Part shown: positions 1-6,392 of the stretch, piece after piece
How positions within the stretch are numbered: position 1 is the first letter of the stretch
Layout: each line of letters begins with the position of its first letter
Origin: an uncultured Erysipelotrichaceae bacterium
GTDB lineage: Bacteria > Bacillota_I > Bacilli_A > RF39 > UBA660
Direction: 5' to 3'
Assembly: GCA_902795755.1 (NCBI GenBank)
Contig: CADBMO010000023.1
Span: 1-9,254, forward strand
Length of the DNA stretch: 9,254 nt
Notes under the pieces: generated by a model
Told to the model about the DNA's origin: nothing
Databases searched by the model: none
The model's input: the letters and a program-made list of their open reading frames with translations, nothing else
Program-made: the position numbers and the translations under genes

Positions 1-83
1 ACTCAAGAGGCTGAAGAGGCGCCCCTGCTAAGGGTGTAGGCTGGGCAACTGGCGCGAGGGTTCAAATCCCTCTCACTCCGCCA
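1..83 (+). tRNA. tRNA-Ser(GCU), 5'-truncated by the window edge
   Basis: This is the 3' nine-tenths of a serine tRNA reading AGC/AGU codons. The visible parts are a 3-bp D stem (2-4 with 16-18), an anticodon stem (20-24 with 32-36) around a 7-base loop with anticodon GCT at 27-29, a long class II variable arm (about 37-55), a T stem (56-60 with 68-72) around TTCAAAT, the 3' acceptor strand 73-79, discriminator G80 and an encoded CCA at 81-83. The 3' acceptor strand implies a 5' strand GGAGTGA, so about 8 bases lie outside the window. The long variable arm plus GCU anticodon makes the identity secure. Its 3' end is the left copy of the direct repeat described below, so it is a likely integration target. 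Confidence 0.95.
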
Positions 84-87
84 TTAA
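68..87 (+). repeat. Left att-like direct repeat, in tRNA-Ser
   Basis: Perfect 20-bp match to 932-951, same orientation. It begins at the 3' half of the T stem and runs four bases past the CCA end, so integration here would leave the tRNA intact. Confidence 0.8.
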
Positions 88-93
88 GTAAAG

Positions 94-127
94 AAAACGT
101 TGAAATATCAACGTTTTTTATTTTTTT
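94..127 (+). terminator. Intrinsic terminator after tRNA-Ser, probably bidirectional
   Basis: A perfect 10-bp stem (94-103 with 108-117) around the 4-base loop AATA is followed by a T run (to 119) and a second T7 run. On the - strand the same hairpin is followed by TTTTCTTT, so it can also end the DUF4352 gene that reads towards it. Confidence 0.85.
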
Positions 128-152
128 GAAACACATTTGAAACACACTTTTT
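125..152 (+). repeat. Left inner repeat: tandem 11-bp motif TTTGAAACACA
   Basis: Two perfect head-to-tail copies of TTTGAAACACA lie at 125-135 and 136-146. Bases 129-152 match 807-830 exactly (24 bp, same orientation). The repeats flank the DUF4352 gene inside the outer att-like repeats, a layout resembling integrase arm-type sites. Confidence 0.75.
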
Positions 153-170
153 TTAATAAATCATCAATAA

Positions 171-767
171 TCATTTTAACGGAATAATATACTCACCGCT
201 TTGAAACAAACCACACTCAAATTTTATTTTTAAATCACTATTATCAGTATTGGTGTTAGAATATGCTATATAACCTGTTTTTGTTCCACCTGGCGCCAAC
301 TCTCCACTAAATGTAGTATAATCACCCCACACGTTATATGTTATTGTATCATTATCTATTATTTCACCATTACTATTGGTTAATTTAAAATCTGATGCAT
401 ATACGCTTACGTCGTCATCTGATGTGTTAGTGGCTGTAATAATTATGCCAATCCATTCTTGTCCGTCAGGTACTTTATAAAATGAGTCAATGCTTCCTGT
501 TTTAATCTTATACTCATTAATTACAACCTTATATTTATCACAAATTAGTTCGTCACCAATATTTTTTTCTGTTTCTTTTTCGGTTTTATCTTTCTCATTT
601 GATGATATTGCTGCATCAATCATCAAAACAAAACCAAGTATTACAAATACTATAATTGCTACTACTATACCTGAATTTGTTTTTTTCTTTTGTGGTCTTT
701 TACAATTTGGACATACTACGGCATCAATATCTATATCTGTCTTACACCATATACACTTTTTCATCAT
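171..767 (-). CDS. Zinc-ribbon, single-TM, DUF4352 domain protein
   Basis: A 198-residue membrane-anchored protein of unknown function. In order it has an N-terminal zinc ribbon with C5/C8 and C19/C22 (CxxC...CPNC), a lysine-rich stretch, one hydrophobic helix at about 33-54 and an extracytoplasmic, beta-rich domain at about 72-196. That domain has the features of DUF4352 (telokin-like Ig fold): a WIGI strand near 105-109, TATNTSDDDV near 111-120, and GELAPGGTKTGYIAY near 155-169. DUF4352 domains occur on secreted and lipoproteins of Gram-positive bacteria, with no common enzymatic role known to me. Start: AGGAGG at 777-772 lies 4 bases before the ATG at 767 and 7 before a second ATG at 764, so either may be used. 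The longer in-frame start at 875 reads through the promoter and inner repeat and is not credible. It is the only gene of the putative island and the only one in the window ending in TGA. Confidence 0.85.
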   Translation of the reverse strand: MMKKCIWCKTDIDIDAVVCPNCKRPQKKKTNSGIVVAIIVFVILGFVLMIDAAISSNEKDKTEKETEKNIGDELICDKYKVVINEYKIKTGSIDSFYKVPDGQEWIGIIITATNTSDDDVSVYASDFKLTNSNGEIIDNDTITYNVWGDYTTFSGELAPGGTKTGYIAYSNTNTDNSDLKIKFECGLFQSGEYIIPLK

Positions 768-783
768 TGTTCCTCCTGTCTTG

Positions 784-792
784 ATTATATCA
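784..792 (-). promoter_or_regulatory. Extended -10 promoter of the DUF4352 gene
   Basis: The - strand reads TGATATAAT (792-784), a perfect TGn extended -10. The -35 region falls within the 803-820 inverted repeat, with no good TTGACA match. The implied start near 777 would put the ribosome site almost at the 5' end of the mRNA. Confidence 0.6.
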
Positions 793-802
793 TAAAATAT
801 AT

Positions 803-830
803 TTTCAAACACATTTGAAACACACTTTTT
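803..830 (+). repeat. Right inner repeat, tandem 11-bp motif that also forms an inverted repeat
   Basis: Copies of the 11-bp motif lie at 803-813 (TTTCAAACACA, one mismatch) and 814-824 (perfect). The single C/G difference makes TTTCAAA-CACA-TTTGAAA (803-820) a perfect 7-bp inverted repeat just upstream of the extended -10 of the DUF4352 gene, so it could also serve as an operator. Confidence 0.7.
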
Positions 831-931
831 GCCTAAAATGAGTAAAAATGACATAAAATAAGATAAACCATACATAATTAAAACCTATATAAAACAAAGC
901 AAAGTAAAATATGACAAACGCACCGATACCC

Positions 932-951
932 CCCTCTCACTCCGCCATTAA
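932..951 (+). repeat. Right att-like direct repeat, tRNA 3'-end fragment
   Basis: Second copy of the 20-bp tRNA-Ser 3' end. The bases before it do not form a T loop or any other tRNA arm, so it is a fragment and not a second tRNA. It is followed, as the left copy is, by an A-rich stretch, a hairpin and the pattern T6-A-T7-G (976-990, compare 114-128). Confidence 0.8.
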
Positions 952-956
952 AAAAT

Positions 957-989
957 AAAAATCCTAAAATTAGGATTTTTTATTTTTTT
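957..989. terminator. Bidirectional intrinsic terminator at the end of the 564-residue gene
   Basis: An A/T-flanked stem, AAATCCTA (959-966) with TAGGATTT (971-978), is followed on the + strand by T6-A-T7 and on the - strand by TTTTTATTTTTT. The TAA stop of the - strand gene (972-970) lies inside the hairpin. Before the putative insertion it may have been the tRNA-Ser terminator. Confidence 0.75.
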
Positions 990-2664
990 GGTTTAATTTT
1001 TTAATAACTACATTATCTTTTAAATCATTATCTACGTATTCTTTTATCTCACTTAATTCATACATTGGTAAACTGTTATACTCATAAAACACCTGCAATA
1101 TATATATTAGCGTACCATATTCACTTACTATATTATTAATAAATGATTCAACGTTATTATCCATTTTATTTAAGATTTTTTTATCAAAACTAGTTACGCT
1201 TTTATCTCCGTTTAATAATTTATATTTTTCTAGTGCATAAAAGTCTTTACAAATAAACCTCATCAATTCTTTGTAGTTATTATCATCAATTAGTTTTATA
1301 TCTAATAATTCGTTTGCTAAAACAGATGATGATTTTATTGCAGCTTCTTCTGAATCTATTGCATATTTATACTCATTATTATAAATATTATACAAATCTT
1401 TTAACTTATGTTTTCTATAATACTCAATAACATCAAACAAATAATTATTTGTTATACAATCTTTATATGCATTACTGTTAAACATATCATTATAAGTCAG
1501 TTTTTTACTCGATAAAGAAACTAAGTGAAAAAACATTGATTTATATATTATGCTTAAAAAATTATAATCGTCTTCAATTAAGTATTGATTAAAATCAGAT
1601 ATAGAACTAAACTCTTTTATAAAATCAGTATTTATTTTACTATCTTCAGTCGGATTAGTAATATGTATATGAAAATTATATGTATAATTATCTAAATATA
1701 ATACCGGAGTAATTAGATTTAATAATTCATTATCATTTTTTATCATATTTAATTTATCTTTAAATTTTGTTACGCAATCCTCATTTGATAAATTAAGACC
1801 TATAAATACTTCACACAAAAAATTTCTAATAAGTTCATTAGGGTTAAAAATATTATACTCACCACGTTCATAAGCATACGCATTTATTTTTTTCTTTTCT
1901 TCATCATTTAAAAGTGAATAATTTAAATAATCTCTTATGACAGGTTCTATAGCATATTCATTTGCAGAAGAATAATTAATAAAGCCATCTTTGTCTCTAT
2001 CTAACTTATCTACAATATCATTTGCGTATTCGTCTACTTCCATTTCATTTTCTATTAAATATTTATTATATATATAATAAACGTCAAGCATATCACTAAA
2101 AAAGGACTCATACGCATTATAATCTTCTTCTTCTAAATCAATTAAATAATCTATCATTTCACATATGGTATCTTCAGTTGCTACAAGTTTATCTTTTGTT
2201 ATTTCAAAGTTTTCTTTATATTTCTTTATTATTATAGATGTTGGAATAATCTTGTTAATATTTTTAACATCTTCCATATAATAACTAGATACCTTACTTA
2301 TTTTATTTCTTTGTTCAAGTGATTTGTTTAAAAAAGATTTTTTTTGATATTTATGTAGCGATTGAAAAAATCTAACATCGTCACAATACGCATAAAAATC
2401 ATCAAAACTTAATTTTTCAATAAAGTCATTGATACTAGTACATTTATCTAAATATTTATAATAGGCTTCTGGTTTATTTGTAGTTGCTTTTATAAAATAA
2501 TTAATCGCATATGAAGTATGGAAAACAATTTCAAAAAATGGTTCTAATTTTTTTTGGTTAGTCAATCTATCATCATATATTTTTTTTAATTCAACCTTTG
2601 CTTTTTCTTCACTCATATTAAAAATTTCACATATTTGATTTCTTATTTTATCTATATTATTCAT
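970..2664 (-). CDS. Hypothetical protein, 564 residues, unknown family
   Basis: I do not recognise this protein. It is soluble by eye (no signal peptide or membrane helix), rich in Asn, Lys, Asp, Tyr and Ile, and reads as mostly alpha-helical with short charged linkers. Residues 222-233 (DRDKDGFINYSS, after helix-like EYANDIVDKL) resemble an EF-hand calcium loop, with D at positions 1, 3 and 5, G at 6 and I at 8, but S in place of the usual E at 12. That single match is suggestive only. No nuclease, kinase, P-loop or DNA-binding motif was found. Start: AGGGAG at 2679-2674 lies 9 bases before the ATG, behind a strong promoter. The gene is monocistronic and sits between the tRNA-associated island and the cell-wall operon. 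Its composition and lack of a recognisable family fit an accessory gene, possibly acquired; this is inference. Confidence 0.8.
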   Translation of the reverse strand: MNNIDKIRNQICEIFNMSEEKAKVELKKIYDDRLTNQKKLEPFFEIVFHTSYAINYFIKATTNKPEAYYKYLDKCTSINDFIEKLSFDDFYAYCDDVRFFQSLHKYQKKSFLNKSLEQRNKISKVSSYYMEDVKNINKIIPTSIIIKKYKENFEITKDKLVATEDTICEMIDYLIDLEEEDYNAYESFFSDMLDVYYIYNKYLIENEMEVDEYANDIVDKLDRDKDGFINYSSANEYAIEPVIRDYLNYSLLNDEEKKKINAYAYERGEYNIFNPNELIRNFLCEVFIGLNLSNEDCVTKFKDKLNMIKNDNELLNLITPVLYLDNYTYNFHIHITNPTEDSKINTDFIKEFSSISDFNQYLIEDDYNFLSIIYKSMFFHLVSLSSKKLTYNDMFNSNAYKDCITNNYLFDVIEYYRKHKLKDLYNIYNNEYKYAIDSEEAAIKSSSVLANELLDIKLIDDNNYKELMRFICKDFYALEKYKLLNGDKSVTSFDKKILNKMDNNVESFINNIVSEYGTLIYILQVFYEYNSLPMYELSEIKEYVDNDLKDNVVIKKLNQKNKKS

Positions 2665-2687
2665 ACTACAAAACTCCCTATATATTT

Positions 2688-2715
2688 ATTATAATATATG
2701 AGTGATATAAGTCAA
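2688..2715 (-). promoter_or_regulatory. Promoter of the 564-residue gene
   Basis: On the - strand, TTGACT (2715-2710) and a perfect TATAAT (2693-2688) are separated by 16 bases, a near-consensus sigma-A promoter. The ATG is 24 bases downstream of the -10. It is the best two-box promoter in the window. Confidence 0.75.
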
Positions 2716-2724
2716 TCGAATTAG

Positions 2725-2754
2725 AAAAAAACACTTTAAATAAAGTGTTTTTTT
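2725..2754 (-). terminator. Intrinsic terminator of the hydrolase-murF-ddl operon
   Basis: A 13-bp stem (2725-2737 with 2742-2754) around a 4-base loop has A7 and T7 arms, so it is symmetric. Read on the - strand it follows ddl, and the ddl TAA stop (2755-2753) lies at its base. It separates the operon from the promoter of the 564-residue gene. Confidence 0.85.
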
Positions 2755-3982
2755 AGTTATTCTTATTTACGTTTCTTAGTTTTCCTTTCATTCCTTTACT
2801 ACCTTTTGTACCATTAAAGGTTGAAAGAATATTGGATTTAAATATTGTTACCTTTTTCATTTTTTTCTTATATCTTTTAATTGCAATGTTAATCATGTCA
2901 TCTAATAACTCATCATATTCCTTATTAAGTGGCATCCATAAATAAAATGCTAAACATCCAGGAATTGTATTAAGTTCAGTAACATAATATTTTTTTGCTT
3001 TCTTATCATACATATAATCTATTCTAACTACACCAGATGCTCCTAATGCTTTAAATGCTTTTTTAGAAGTTTCTTGTAACTCTTTTGCAAGTTCTTCTGG
3101 AATATCAGCAGGAATTATTCTATCTGCAGTTACCATTCCTTTTGATCCACCAGCTAATTTAGTTTTAGCACCTTTTTTTGCACCAGAACCAATGTACTTA
3201 TCGGTAAATGATAATATTTCATCTTCACCCATTACTTGTTCAATAACAGATGCTTCTTGATAAGATGATGATCCTAAGATACTACAGTTTAATTCAACCA
3301 TGTTTTCAATCATTTTTTCAACAAGGATTTTTTCATCATACTTAATTGCTTCTTCTATTGCCTCAACAATTTTATCTTCAGTATGTACAACTGTTACACC
3401 AATACTGCTTCCTTGTCTTGCAGGTTTAACAACAACAGGGTAACCTACTTTTTTGATTTTCTTTAGTATTGCAGATGGATCCTCTACATAATCACTATCA
3501 TAAAACCAAGTATATTTTGCAGACCTTATGCCTTCAGCATCAAGTATTTGTTTTTGAAATACTTTATCTTGTCCTACTGTACATCCATAAATATCACTAC
3601 CAGTATATGGTACACCATAAGTCTCTAATATACCTTGCAAGTTACCATCTTCAACATTATAACCATGTACACATGGAATTACAATATCTACCTCTGCAAC
3701 TGTTTTTTTAAATAATCCTTTTTTACTTTGTAAAACTAAAATTCCATTATTACCATAACATACTACGTTTTTACAATAACGTTTTAATAAATCTTCATCT
3801 TTGTATACATCCATCTCTTTAAGTGCTGCACCAGTATACAATTCATTTTCTTTTGATAAATACATTGGAATAACATCATATTTTTCTTTATTTAAAAATC
3901 CCATTGCTTGTACTGCTGTAATAACACTTACTTCATGTTCAGTTGCTTTACCACCATATAAAACACCTACTCTAATTTTCAT
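2753..3982 (-). CDS. ddl: D-alanine--D-alanine ligase
   Basis: ATP-grasp ligase joining two D-alanines to give the dipeptide that MurF adds to the muropeptide; cytoplasmic. Motifs: VGVLYGGKATEHEVS at the N-terminus, VHGYNVEDGNLQG (105-117), PYTGSDIYG...DK (125-140), VVKPARQGSSIGV (184-196), FTDKYIG in the omega-loop region (259-265), VRIDYMYD (319-326) and the metal-binding TELNTIPG (335-342). The KY pair at 262-263 appears to match the Lys-Tyr of D-Ala-D-Ala ligases and not the Phe variant of D-Ala-D-Lac enzymes, so a vancomycin-resistance ligase is unlikely (inference from an alignment by eye). At 409 residues it is longer than most Ddl (about 300-370), mainly through a basic tail from about 369 (KRYKKKMKK... 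KGSKGMKGK). Start: AGGAG (3995-3991) overlaps the murF stop, 8 bases before the ATG. Last gene of the operon; an 11-base gap from murF suggests coupled translation. Confidence 0.95.
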   Translation of the reverse strand: MKIRVGVLYGGKATEHEVSVITAVQAMGFLNKEKYDVIPMYLSKENELYTGAALKEMDVYKDEDLLKRYCKNVVCYGNNGILVLQSKKGLFKKTVAEVDIVIPCVHGYNVEDGNLQGILETYGVPYTGSDIYGCTVGQDKVFQKQILDAEGIRSAKYTWFYDSDYVEDPSAILKKIKKVGYPVVVKPARQGSSIGVTVVHTEDKIVEAIEEAIKYDEKILVEKMIENMVELNCSILGSSSYQEASVIEQVMGEDEILSFTDKYIGSGAKKGAKTKLAGGSKGMVTADRIIPADIPEELAKELQETSKKAFKALGASGVVRIDYMYDKKAKKYYVTELNTIPGCLAFYLWMPLNKEYDELLDDMINIAIKRYKKKMKKVTIFKSNILSTFNGTKGSKGMKGKLRNVNKNN

Positions 3983-3993
3983 AATATCAACTC

Positions 3994-5589
3994 CTATTCA
4001 TTATAAATATCTGGTAAGTCATTTTCTATTAAACAATATGTTTCTTTATTATTTGATAATTTTTTAACAATACCAAATGCTTCATTAGTATTTTTTGCAA
4101 TATATATTTTTTTATTATCAAAACCAACTTCATCCAATCCGTCTTTTATTGGTTTAGTAATTTTTTGTCCTACTAATATGACTACGTCACAATTATCTTT
4201 CATATAGGTTCCAAAGGCTTTATTAAGTTCATAAGATTTATCTCCCAATTCCACCATACCAGGAGTCATTACTATTCTTTGCCCAGGCATATCTCCTAAT
4301 ACTTCAAGCGCCATTTTAGAACCAACTGGATTAGAATTATAAGAATCATCTATGTAAGTAAGGTTGACCCCGGCAGGTCTTAATTCTAATCTATGTTCTA
4401 CAGGTTTTACGTTTAAAACGGCTTTTTTCATTTGATCAATTGTTAAACCAAACTCTTTAGATAATGCAAGTGCTGCAAGAATGTTATATATGCTATGCGC
4501 TCCTAAAAGTCTTGTTTTAAATGGATGCTTTTGCTTATCACCTTTAAATAAAACATCAAAAGTGGTTCCTTCATTAGTTCTTTTAATATTAACTGCTCTA
4601 ACATCAGCATCATTTTTTATACCTATCCATATAATTTTACAATCATTTTTCAAATCATAATTAACTTGTAACTCATCGTCTGCATTTAAAACACCAATTC
4701 CATCAGATGGTAAGCTTTCAATTAATTCAAATTTACCTTTTTGAATGTTTTCTTGATTACCAAAAATCTCAATATGTGCCGTACCTATCTTTGTCAAAAT
4801 ACCATACTTAGGTTTTACTAAGTCACATAATTCTTTAATTTCACCACGTTTATATGCACCCATTTCCGCTATCATAATATCATCAAATTTATCAAGATGA
4901 TTATTTACCGTTATGATAAGACCATATGGTGTATTAAAGTTTTTTGGTGATGGTAATGCATTATACTTAACATTTAATATATCAGAAAGTATGTTCTTAC
5001 TACTAGTCTTACCATAACTACCAGTAATACCTATCACTTTTAAGTTAGTCATACTTCTTAGTTTGTTAACAGCCTTTCTTTTGTATGATAAATATACCAT
5101 TTTCTCGGCCGGCTTATTAATAATAATACTTATCATAATAACAAAGTTTAATAATAAATCATATGTTACTAATAACAAATATAATAAGTTAACATTATTT
5201 CTTAAGAAGTATAGTCCAAATCCAAATAATGCTAATAAAACTATGTTTGTAAATATTAATCTCTTTACTCTAGCTGTTACTTTTAAACCAATCTTTTTTT
5301 CTTTTGATTTATTATCTTTAATTCTTAATAATAAAATAATTAACGTAACTATTATAAAATAAATATTAATAATTATCTTTACATCTATTTTTAACACAAC
5401 TAGTATTATAAATGTAACTAATACAATTAATAAACACTTAAATGGTGCATCAAAGTTTTTATAATCCTTAAACGTCCATTTTAAAAACCTATGATCATCA
5501 TTGTATAAGTTTTGTTGTGCCATATGAAGCAACCTTTTCATATCATAGATGTATAACATTAAAAACACTACTAAACTTACATATAGCAT
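3994..5589 (-). CDS. murF: MurF-type Mur ligase with N-terminal membrane domain
   Basis: Likely UDP-MurNAc-tripeptide:D-Ala-D-Ala ligase, the last cytoplasmic step of muropeptide synthesis. The first 160 of its 531 residues hold about five hydrophobic helices (roughly 1-16, 50-68, 71-89, 110-128, 134-157). The Mur central ATPase domain then starts with the P-loop GITGSYGKTSSK (187-198) and continues with PKNFNTPYGL (215-224), EMGAYKRGEI (242-251) and the TKIGTAHIEIFG region (266-277). The C-terminal domain has EHRLELRP (398-405), the MurF-like DDSYNSNP (414-421) and PGMVELG (443-449), and ends in ENDLPD (522-527). The usual soluble N-terminal domain for the UDP-sugar peptide is not seen, so the helices may replace it. 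Start: AGGGA (5603-5599) overlaps the hydrolase stop, 9 bases before the ATG. Adjacent ddl supports the assignment. An alternative is a related amide ligase acting on lipid-linked precursor. Confidence 0.88.
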   Translation of the reverse strand: MLYVSLVVFLMLYIYDMKRLLHMAQQNLYNDDHRFLKWTFKDYKNFDAPFKCLLIVLVTFIILVVLKIDVKIIINIYFIIVTLIILLLRIKDNKSKEKKIGLKVTARVKRLIFTNIVLLALFGFGLYFLRNNVNLLYLLLVTYDLLLNFVIMISIIINKPAEKMVYLSYKRKAVNKLRSMTNLKVIGITGSYGKTSSKNILSDILNVKYNALPSPKNFNTPYGLIITVNNHLDKFDDIMIAEMGAYKRGEIKELCDLVKPKYGILTKIGTAHIEIFGNQENIQKGKFELIESLPSDGIGVLNADDELQVNYDLKNDCKIIWIGIKNDADVRAVNIKRTNEGTTFDVLFKGDKQKHPFKTRLLGAHSIYNILAALALSKEFGLTIDQMKKAVLNVKPVEHRLELRPAGVNLTYIDDSYNSNPVGSKMALEVLGDMPGQRIVMTPGMVELGDKSYELNKAFGTYMKDNCDVVILVGQKITKPIKDGLDEVGFDNKKIYIAKNTNEAFGIVKKLSNNKETYCLIENDLPDIYNE

Positions 5590-5601
5590 GTAACCACTTC
5601 C

Positions 5602-6324
5602 CTACTTTATAAAATTTTTTATTATGCTTATTGTTTGATTAATTCTTTCTAAATATGCATAGTGGGTACAACCTTCATATAGTATTAAACCACAATCTGG
5701 AATTAATCTTTCATATTCTTTTGTGTCCTCTTCAGGTACTTCACTATCTAAATTACCATATATTAATATAACTGGGGCTTTTATTTTTACTGCATCATCA
5801 CTTAAGTCTTCATTAACCGTATTAACAAGAACTTTTTTCATCATTGGACTTGCAGCTTTATAATCTCTAGAACCTATATGATTTTTAGCCCAACCTTCTA
5901 ATTTATTAATCCCTGGTACTTTTTTTAAACTTTTTAATACTTTTGTTTTTAATCCTTTTTTATCATGGCCACGAAGTGCAGGAGATAAAAGTATTACTTT
6001 TTCTACATCATACATTGAAGCATATTTAACTGATACTCTTCCGCCAAATGAATGTCCAACTAATATAGTTTTTTTTACTTTTAATTTTTTTAATAATTCA
6101 TGAACTAAATTAACATAGTCAATAACAAACATTTCTTCCTTTGGTTCTTCACTTAGCCCAAAGCCTGGAAAATCTACGGCGATTATCCTATAATCTTTTT
6201 TAAATGGTTCTCCTAACATTTGCATCATTTCAATGTTTTGACCCCATCCATGTAATAGAACTATTGCAATACCTTTTGGATTTCCATAATCTATATAGTT
6301 AATATTAATTCCATTTATATTCAA
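5602..6324 (-). CDS. Alpha/beta-fold hydrolase
   Basis: A small serine hydrolase of about 240 residues, normal for the family; substrate unknown. Numbered from a GTG nine bases upstream, it has the oxyanion motif LLHGWGQ (26-32), the strand AVDFPGFGLS (52-61), the nucleophile elbow GHSFGG with S95, acid D196 in YGNLDSEVP and H224 in GCTHYAYLE, so the Ser-Asp-His triad is complete. Residues about 119-170 form a lysine-rich cap. No signal peptide or membrane helix, so cytoplasmic. Start: AGGTGAT (6335-6329), matching the anti-Shine-Dalgarno region, lies 6 bases (counted from AGGTG) before TTG at 6324. The upstream GTG (6333) overlaps that site and has none of its own, so TTG is preferred. First gene of the operon; its stop is 12 bases from the murF start. 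Co-transcription with murF-ddl hints at a cell-envelope role but does not prove it. Confidence 0.88.
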   Translation of the reverse strand: MNINGININYIDYGNPKGIAIVLLHGWGQNIEMMQMLGEPFKKDYRIIAVDFPGFGLSEEPKEEMFVIDYVNLVHELLKKLKVKKTILVGHSFGGRVSVKYASMYDVEKVILLSPALRGHDKKGLKTKVLKSLKKVPGINKLEGWAKNHIGSRDYKAASPMMKKVLVNTVNEDLSDDAVKIKAPVILIYGNLDSEVPEEDTKEYERLIPDCGLILYEGCTHYAYLERINQTISIIKNFIK

Positions 6325-6365
6325 TATAATCACCTATTTCTATTATGAGTTAATTCAATATATAT

Positions 6366-6374
6366 ATTATATCA
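6366..6374 (-). promoter_or_regulatory. Extended -10 promoter of the hydrolase-murF-ddl operon
   Basis: The - strand reads TGATATAAT (6374-6366), identical to the DUF4352 promoter core. The expected -35 position reads TTTTAT and falls in the T-rich tail of the preceding terminator. The TTG start lies about 42 bases further downstream. Confidence 0.65.
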
Positions 6375-6392
6375 TTTTTTAAGACAAAATAA

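Larger units (their letters stand above)
68..951. mobile_element. Putative small integrated element at the tRNA-Ser 3' end, without integrase
   Basis: The 20-base sequence CCCTCTCACTCCGCCATTAA occurs at 68-87, as the 3' half of the tRNA T stem plus acceptor, CCA and four following bases. It recurs in the same orientation at 932-951, where nothing upstream looks like a tRNA. A duplicated tRNA 3' end is the usual mark of tyrosine-recombinase integration. The segment holds one gene (zinc ribbon-TM-DUF4352) and a second nested repeat pair, but no recombinase, replication or mobilisation gene. It could be a cis-mobilisable cassette moved by a recombinase elsewhere, or the remnant of a larger island after internal deletion. 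The repeat is directly seen; the mobile nature is inferred. Confidence 0.6.

Noticed and set aside
490..795. Open frames on the + strand opposite the DUF4352, ddl, murF and later genes
   Set aside because: They are antisense to well-supported genes, have no ribosome sites or domain motifs, and their hydrophobic or low-complexity products reflect the AT-rich opposite strand.
768..875. N-terminal extension of the DUF4352 protein to a start at 875
   Set aside because: It would run through the extended -10 promoter and inner repeat, has no ribosome site, and the AGGAGG just before 767 points to the internal start.
932..951. A second tRNA-Ser gene ending at 947
   Set aside because: Only the 3' half of the T stem, the acceptor strand and CCA are present; the bases before 932 form no T loop, variable arm or anticodon arm.
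2753..3982. VanA/VanB-like D-Ala-D-Lac ligase
   Set aside because: The omega-loop region keeps a Lys-Tyr pair like D-Ala-D-Ala ligases, and there is no vanH or vanX partner nearby.
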